A stretch of DNA of 8,845 nt, from assembly GCA_023429985.1 (NCBI GenBank), contig JAEZCV010000020.1, forward strand, positions 1-8,845, in the 5' to 3' direction. Shown piece after piece: positions 4,979-8,845 of the stretch (position 1 is its first letter; the number at the start of each line of letters is the position of its first letter). Origin of the DNA: Bacteroidota bacterium (lineage in GTDB: Bacteria; Bacteroidota; Bacteroidia; Chitinophagales; Chitinophagaceae). Below the pieces are notes generated by a model, which worked only from the letters and a program-made list of their open reading frames with translations, searched no databases and was not told the DNA's origin. The translations under genes and the position numbers were made by a program.

Positions 4979-6568
4979 GCGTACAAGATCGGATTTCTTT
5001 AACCAGCCTTTTGATGTTTGTCCTCTTGGGTTGGTAAATTCAACATATATAAAACCATTTCTATCCTCCAGGGCAGTGATCACTTCATTGGAAGGAATCA
5101 TGTAAGCATCTCTTCTTGAACCTTCATTGGGTTCATTATGAAAATAAGCTCTTGATATAACAGAATATTGTTGCAATAAAGATCCGGCACTTGAATCTGC
5201 ACTGGCAGGTGCCGTATCGTATGTAAGCGGATCGGTAGGTGGTGGAACAGGCAATTGCGGTTCGGGCTCCGGCCTGCTTTCATTCCCGGTTTCATTGCGA
5301 GGTTCGGTGGATTGTTCCGGATTTTGATTTAAGGAAGATGTATCTGTAAGCTGCACATTATTTTCAGACATTGCGTCCCGATCATTTCCATTAATGATGG
5401 TATAGGCTGCAAATGCAGCAAGCAAGGTAGATATCAGCAACAGTATATAAAATGCTGCAGCAGGAACACCTTTACGGCCTTCGTTCATATTGCTGTATCT
5501 ATATTGCTGCAATTCGTTTAGCTGCTGATCGAGGTTGGCACGCAATTCAGCGATCTCCTGCTTTTGCCTGCTAACAGTTTGAAGCAGCTCCTGGTTTTCC
5601 TTCTTTAAATTATCTTCTTTTAATTCCGCTGCAAAACCTGCAGGCACCAGGTTTTCTTTGTTGCCTGATTTATTTTCCTTAATGAACCGGTATAGTTCTT
5701 TCCCATTGGCAAATCTTTCTGCAGGATCTTTTGCCAGGCATTTGCTGATCATTACCATCATCCAGGAAGGAATGCGCAATTCCTGTTCTTTCTTTGATGC
5801 AGGCCAGTCTGCAGGCATGTGTTGTTTTCGCAGGGCCAGGAGGCTTGGAGGCTGCGTTTCCATATGCGCCAGCATCACAGCGTTACGTGATCTTTCGCTT
5901 TTATCTTTTAATGGAAAAGGAACTGTTCCGGCAAGTAATTCAAACATTACGATACCAAAACTATACACATCGGTTTCGTACAACATCTTGCCTTCGTTCT
6001 GCTCTGGGGCCATAAATTCAATGGCGCCTGCATGACGAAGACTTGTTCTTCTTTGCTCATCACTCATGATGGCAAGTCCGAAATCAAGCAAAACATAATT
6101 GGCCGTTTGAATATTGTACTTAACATTATTGCTTTTAATATCACCATGTTTAACTTCTACATGATGACAATGAGCAATAGCATTTGAAAGATGTTCTGCA
6201 ACTTTAATGGCCTGTTGAATTAAGAATACCGGTTCGTGGGGAGGTTTCAGTAATTCTTCCAGTTCGGGACCTTCAATAAATTCCATTTCAATGAAAGGAA
6301 AGTTGCCGGTATCGGTAACGCCCGAACTTAATATGCGCACAACGTGCGGGCTTGAACTTTGATTAACCCTTTTCAGCTTTTCAACTTCATTTCGAAAATC
6401 GCGGTAATTCTTATCATCCTCACTTTCGCTGTGAATAGGTGTAGGCAAAAGTTTAATGGCAGTGATCACGCCATTTTCGCGACGGCCTTTATAAACAGAG
6501 CCCTGTCCGCCCATTTTCAATGCGCCCATATTCTCCAGGCCTTCTGTAATTGTAAAGAGTTTTGCCAT
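4970..6568 (-). CDS. Membrane Ser/Thr protein kinase with extracytoplasmic SH3-like domain
   Basis: A 532-residue Hanks-type kinase. The domain at about 10-300 has a glycine loop G20-G21-Q-G23-S-V, K39 (TAIK), E61, catalytic loop H141-G-D143-x-K145-x-x-N148, DFG at 162-164 and APE at 187-189, so all residues needed for catalysis are present. As in its paralogue, HRD is HGD (non-RD type). A coiled coil (about 313-358) leads to a membrane helix (368-392). The outside part is a flexible Asn/Pro/Glu-rich linker of about 75 residues (394-467) and a C-terminal SH3-like domain (about 468-528, SRAYFHNEP to GWLKKSDL). The layout matches PknB-type sensor kinases, with SH3-like in place of PASTA; SH3-like domains often bind peptides or peptidoglycan. 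The ATG overlaps the TAA of the FHA gene by one base (TAATG), implying coupled translation. The FHA protein is the natural candidate to bind its phosphothreonines (inference). Confidence 0.92.
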   Translation of the reverse strand: MAKLFTITEGLENMGALKMGGQGSVYKGRRENGVITAIKLLPTPIHSESEDDKNYRDFRNEVEKLKRVNQSSSPHVVRILSSGVTDTGNFPFIEMEFIEGPELEELLKPPHEPVFLIQQAIKVAEHLSNAIAHCHHVEVKHGDIKSNNVKYNIQTANYVLLDFGLAIMSDEQRRTSLRHAGAIEFMAPEQNEGKMLYETDVYSFGIVMFELLAGTVPFPLKDKSERSRNAVMLAHMETQPPSLLALRKQHMPADWPASKKEQELRIPSWMMVMISKCLAKDPAERFANGKELYRFIKENKSGNKENLVPAGFAAELKEDNLKKENQELLQTVSRQKQEIAELRANLDQQLNELQQYRYSNMNEGRKGVPAAAFYILLLISTLLAAFAAYTIINGNDRDAMSENNVQLTDTSSLNQNPEQSTEPRNETGNESRPEPEPQLPVPPPTDPLTYDTAPASADSSAGSLLQQYSVISRAYFHNEPNEGSRRDAYMIPSNEVITALEDRNGFIYVEFTNPRGQTSKGWLKKSDLVRAN

Positions 6569-7359
6569 TATAATGTTCTTTCTTCTTCGAAATAACTGAA
6601 TTCAATCAAGGCTGATTCACCAAGCAGGATCTGGTCGCCTTCTTTTAATGAATAACCAAAATTGGTAGTGTACAGTTTCACCGGGTTGGTTTCATTTACG
6701 GAGCGCACTTTTACTTTATTGCCCGGAGGAACACCACCTTCATCGGCAAACAACATAAATGTTCCGGAGTCATTGTCAAATTCGATATGCGCATGCTGCC
6801 GGCTCACAAATTTGTTATGAGGGTCATCACCCGTAAATGCAATATCATTTTTACGGAAGAATCCTGTTGCTGTTTGCGTTTGCTTTTCCCTGCCAATACA
6901 AACTCTGCCTGAAGAAGAACTGATCCTGTAAACAGGTTTTTCACTTCCACCTGCCCTCACCTTTAAATAAGCAACAGCAGATTTTTGAACAGTAGATTTT
7001 TTGGTTGAAATGAAAAGGCCGGCATCTATCCCGATTATTGTTTTTGCTTCTCTCGGAAGTGTATCAACAAACTGAACTTCAAAAGTCCAGTCGGGAGGAA
7101 GTTGCACATCGTAATCATCGGCAATGCGCTGTATTTCTTCATTGCGGAATCTGCCAGGTTCATCGTAATAAATGGCCGATTCGTAAAAGGGTTTTTCTTC
7201 TTCCCTGCAGGTAATATATAAATGCATACCGCGAAAATTACTTCCTTCGCCCCCTTCCACTTTTTTCAGTCTTTCTTTAATGAATAATAAAATCTCATCA
7301 CGGATGCGTTTAGCATCTTTCGAAGTTTTATTATCACTGTTATTAAAAATATCGAGCAT
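6568..7359 (-). CDS. FHA-domain phosphothreonine-binding protein
   Basis: A 263-residue soluble protein with no signal peptide or membrane segment. The C-terminal FHA domain spans about 143-257 and keeps the key motifs: G156-R157 (CIGRE), S186-R187-Q-H189-A (FVSRQHAHIEF), and N214 in GNKVKV, the residues that form the phosphothreonine pocket. It should therefore bind phosphorylated partners in the cytoplasm. The first 135 residues form a separate region with a charged helix (14-34), a segment around MHLYITCREEEKPFY (45-59) and DYDVQLPPDWTFEVQFVD (82-99). I cannot assign it; its placement recalls the N-terminal domain of actinobacterial FhaA, but similarity was not tested. The gene starts 2 nt after the PBP stop and overlaps the first kinase start by 1 nt, so it is made together with both. 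It probably links kinase activity to the cell-wall machinery. Confidence 0.88.
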   Translation of the reverse strand: MLDIFNNSDNKTSKDAKRIRDEILLFIKERLKKVEGGEGSNFRGMHLYITCREEEKPFYESAIYYDEPGRFRNEEIQRIADDYDVQLPPDWTFEVQFVDTLPREAKTIIGIDAGLFISTKKSTVQKSAVAYLKVRAGGSEKPVYRISSSSGRVCIGREKQTQTATGFFRKNDIAFTGDDPHNKFVSRQHAHIEFDNDSGTFMLFADEGGVPPGNKVKVRSVNETNPVKLYTTNFGYSLKEGDQILLGESALIEFSYFEEERTL

Positions 7360-7361
7360 AA

Positions 7362-8845
7362 TTATTCTGGAATTTCTGGTTTTCCTGCAGGTTGAAATCC
7401 TTTGATATAACCTCTTTGCAGCAATTTAGGAATGATATGTTTACCGGCCAGCTTTACGGCCTCACTTGATCCTTTTGCTTTTTCAATTCTAATACAAACC
7501 ACAATATTTCCCTGCCCGTTAGCTTTAGGGGCAAAAAAAACATACCAGCCGTCGTTGATCCTTTCTCCCTTCCATATCCGCTCGGGCGTTCCGGTTTTTC
7601 CTGCCACACTAATTCCAAGATGCCGGAACTTGCCTTCACTCTGTTTGATCATATATTTTTGAATAACAGGCCCATATTGCGGATCGGATGCAACGGGAAC
7701 AGGTTCTTTAGTTCCTAAAGCTGAATCACTCACCTTCATAACAAAACGGTTGGGAACCAGCATACCATTGTTTGAAATTGATGCAGCCAGCCTTGCAACA
7801 GAAGCAGGGGTAGAAATGAGTTCACCCTGTCCCCACGCCATTCCTGAAATTCCTCTGCCACGTGTACGACGAATATTTGCCGGGTTGTAGGAGTTGATAC
7901 TTCTGAACTCTGTTTCGCGCCATAACTGCCACCAGTTATCTTCCCTGGAAACGGCTTCCGGACTTCTTCCATAATAATAACCACCAACACCGCGCAGGAA
8001 CATTCCGGTTTTCAAATATATCCTTGCCATTTCTTCCTCCAGTCTTTCTTCATTTGCAATTTTAATAAAGTAGGAATTGTTTGATTTTACCAGTGCTCTT
8101 TCCAGGGAAATGTTTCCGGCTTCATCGGGTTCGAGGCTTCTTACACGAATGAGGTCACCGGGACGAATAACAATGTTTTTCCTTGTTGCATTCATACCCA
8201 GTTTATTGAATGCAGCGAGTGTTGTTGCCAGTTTTGCAGTGGAACCAGGCTGTGTGGCAACTGTAAATCCAAGATCTGCATTGGTATTCCAACCTGCAAG
8301 ACGGTTTTGCTCTGCAACAGGCATGGTAAGTAATTCCCAGTTGTTAACCTGGGGCAAAGGATAATTTGCAGAGGCAATCACATCACCCGTTACATCTTCC
8401 ATGATCACCACGGAAACCCTGTTGTCGGAAAGTGAATCATCCAATGCAAAATCTTTTTGAATGCTGGTTTGCAAAGAAGCATCCATGGTAAGTTGCACAT
8501 CGCGGTTGCGGTTCTTAAATGCATCTACTTCTTTACTGTTGATACCCGCGATCAGCAATGGAGCAATGGCACTGTAGTCAATTTTTGATACCGCCATTTC
8601 TACCGTTGTTCTTGGCAAAAATCTTTTCTCCCTGAATCGAGTTGCACTTACCATTGAACTGGTTAATGGCGCTTCAAAACCACGAAGCTCAGCTTCGTGC
8701 TGGTATTCGGCAAAATATCCATTGAGTCCTCCCCTGAATACACCTGTATTGGCATCGCCAATCCAGAAGAACATATGTTCTTCAAATGGATAATACCTGT
8801 CGAGCCTTTTTCTCGACAGCAATTGAATATTCAAAGGATCTATAC
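7362..8845 (-). CDS. Penicillin-binding protein, transpeptidase domain (C-terminal part)
   Basis: The last 493 or so codons of a gene cut by the right edge; the frame is open to the end of the window, and the TTG at 8834 is an internal Leu codon rather than a start. Counting from that codon, the three active-site motifs of a penicillin-binding transpeptidase are present: S198-T-A-K201 (catalytic serine, in QPGSTAK), S251-N-N253, and K413-T-G-T416. WGQGELISTPASVARLA (334-350) is also typical of class B PBPs. The enzyme cross-links peptidoglycan peptides in the periplasm and is a beta-lactam target. The upstream region (RYYPFEEHMFFWIGDANTG, 13-31) looks like the PBP dimerisation or pedestal region; the N-terminal anchor is outside the window. 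PBPs of this kind usually work with a SEDS glycosyltransferase. Linkage to FHA and kinase genes suggests that wall synthesis is regulated by phosphorylation. Whether it is PbpA-like or FtsI-like cannot be decided here. Confidence 0.92.
   Translation of the reverse strand, partial: IDPLNIQLLSRKRLDRYYPFEEHMFFWIGDANTGVFRGGLNGYFAEYQHEAELRGFEAPLTSSMVSATRFREKRFLPRTTVEMAVSKIDYSAIAPLLIAGINSKEVDAFKNRNRDVQLTMDASLQTSIQKDFALDDSLSDNRVSVVIMEDVTGDVIASANYPLPQVNNWELLTMPVAEQNRLAGWNTNADLGFTVATQPGSTAKLATTLAAFNKLGMNATRKNIVIRPGDLIRVRSLEPDEAGNISLERALVKSNNSYFIKIANEERLEEEMARIYLKTGMFLRGVGGYYYGRSPEAVSREDNWWQLWRETEFRSINSYNPANIRRTRGRGISGMAWGQGELISTPASVARLAASISNNGMLVPNRFVMKVSDSALGTKEPVPVASDPQYGPVIQKYMIKQSEGKFRHLGISVAGKTGTPERIWKGERINDGWYVFFAPKANGQGNIVVCIRIEKAKGSSEAVKLAGKHIIPKLLQRGYIKGFQPAGKPEIPE

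Noticed and set aside
7362..8834. PBP gene starting at TTG 8834
   Set aside because: The frame is open upstream to the window edge (codons read Ile-Asp-Pro-Leu), and a PBP starting there would lack its membrane anchor, so the gene is partial.
1..8845. Mobile elements, CRISPR arrays, tRNA or rRNA genes
   Set aside because: No transposase or integrase frames, no regularly spaced direct repeats and no clover-leaf or rRNA-like sequence were seen; base composition looks even across the genes.

Overview
All genes in this window lie on the minus strand. The window reads as a chromosomal segment from a Bacteroidota member, most likely a Chitinophagaceae-like species. This rests on moderate GC content, start codons preceded by A-rich sequence rather than strong Shine-Dalgarno motifs, a good Bacteroidota-type promoter (TTTG, 20 nt, TATATTTG), a 'YYYP' hypothetical protein of a style common in that phylum, and an inositol-phosphate synthase clustered with phospholipid genes. 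The genus assignment is inference.

Transcription runs from right to left. The first block (8845 to about 2607) is a cell-wall and Ser/Thr-phosphorylation operon. It holds the C-terminal part of a transpeptidase-type penicillin-binding protein (8845..7362, cut by the window edge), an FHA-domain protein (7359..6568), two tandem paralogous membrane Ser/Thr kinases with extracytoplasmic SH3-like domains (6568..4970 and 4942..3137), and a small membrane-anchored hypothetical protein with a Lys/Glu-rich tail (3095..2607). The first three junctions are a 2-nt gap, a 1-nt stop/start overlap and a 27-nt gap, so co-transcription and translational coupling are likely. The gene set resembles the actinobacterial pknA/pknB-pbpA-rodA-pstP-fha locus, but with SH3-like domains in place of PASTA repeats. 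The matching SEDS (RodA/FtsW) and PP2C phosphatase genes, if present, would lie beyond the right edge.

The second block (about 2555 to 1) begins at the promoter near 2524-2555. It encodes myo-inositol-1-phosphate synthase (2495..1170), a PgpA-family lipid phosphatase (1173..712), a GtrA-family small membrane protein (715..338) and the N-terminal part of a CDP-alcohol phosphatidyltransferase (284..1, cut by the window edge). The first three overlap by ATGA. Together they make a plausible route from glucose-6-phosphate through inositol-1-phosphate and phosphatidylinositol-phosphate to phosphatidylinositol, an inositol-lipid cluster like those known in Bacteroidota. A short hairpin with T-rich flanks sits exactly at the gtrA stop and may reduce transcription of the transferase.

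No tRNA, rRNA, CRISPR array or mobile element was seen. The only intergenic stretch over 100 bases is the 111-nt promoter region at 2496-2606. The most interesting points are the PASTA-less kinase/FHA/PBP cluster, the duplicated HGD (non-RD) kinases, the unassigned N-terminal domain of the FHA protein, and the AATTAGC palindromes at both kinase stop codons.
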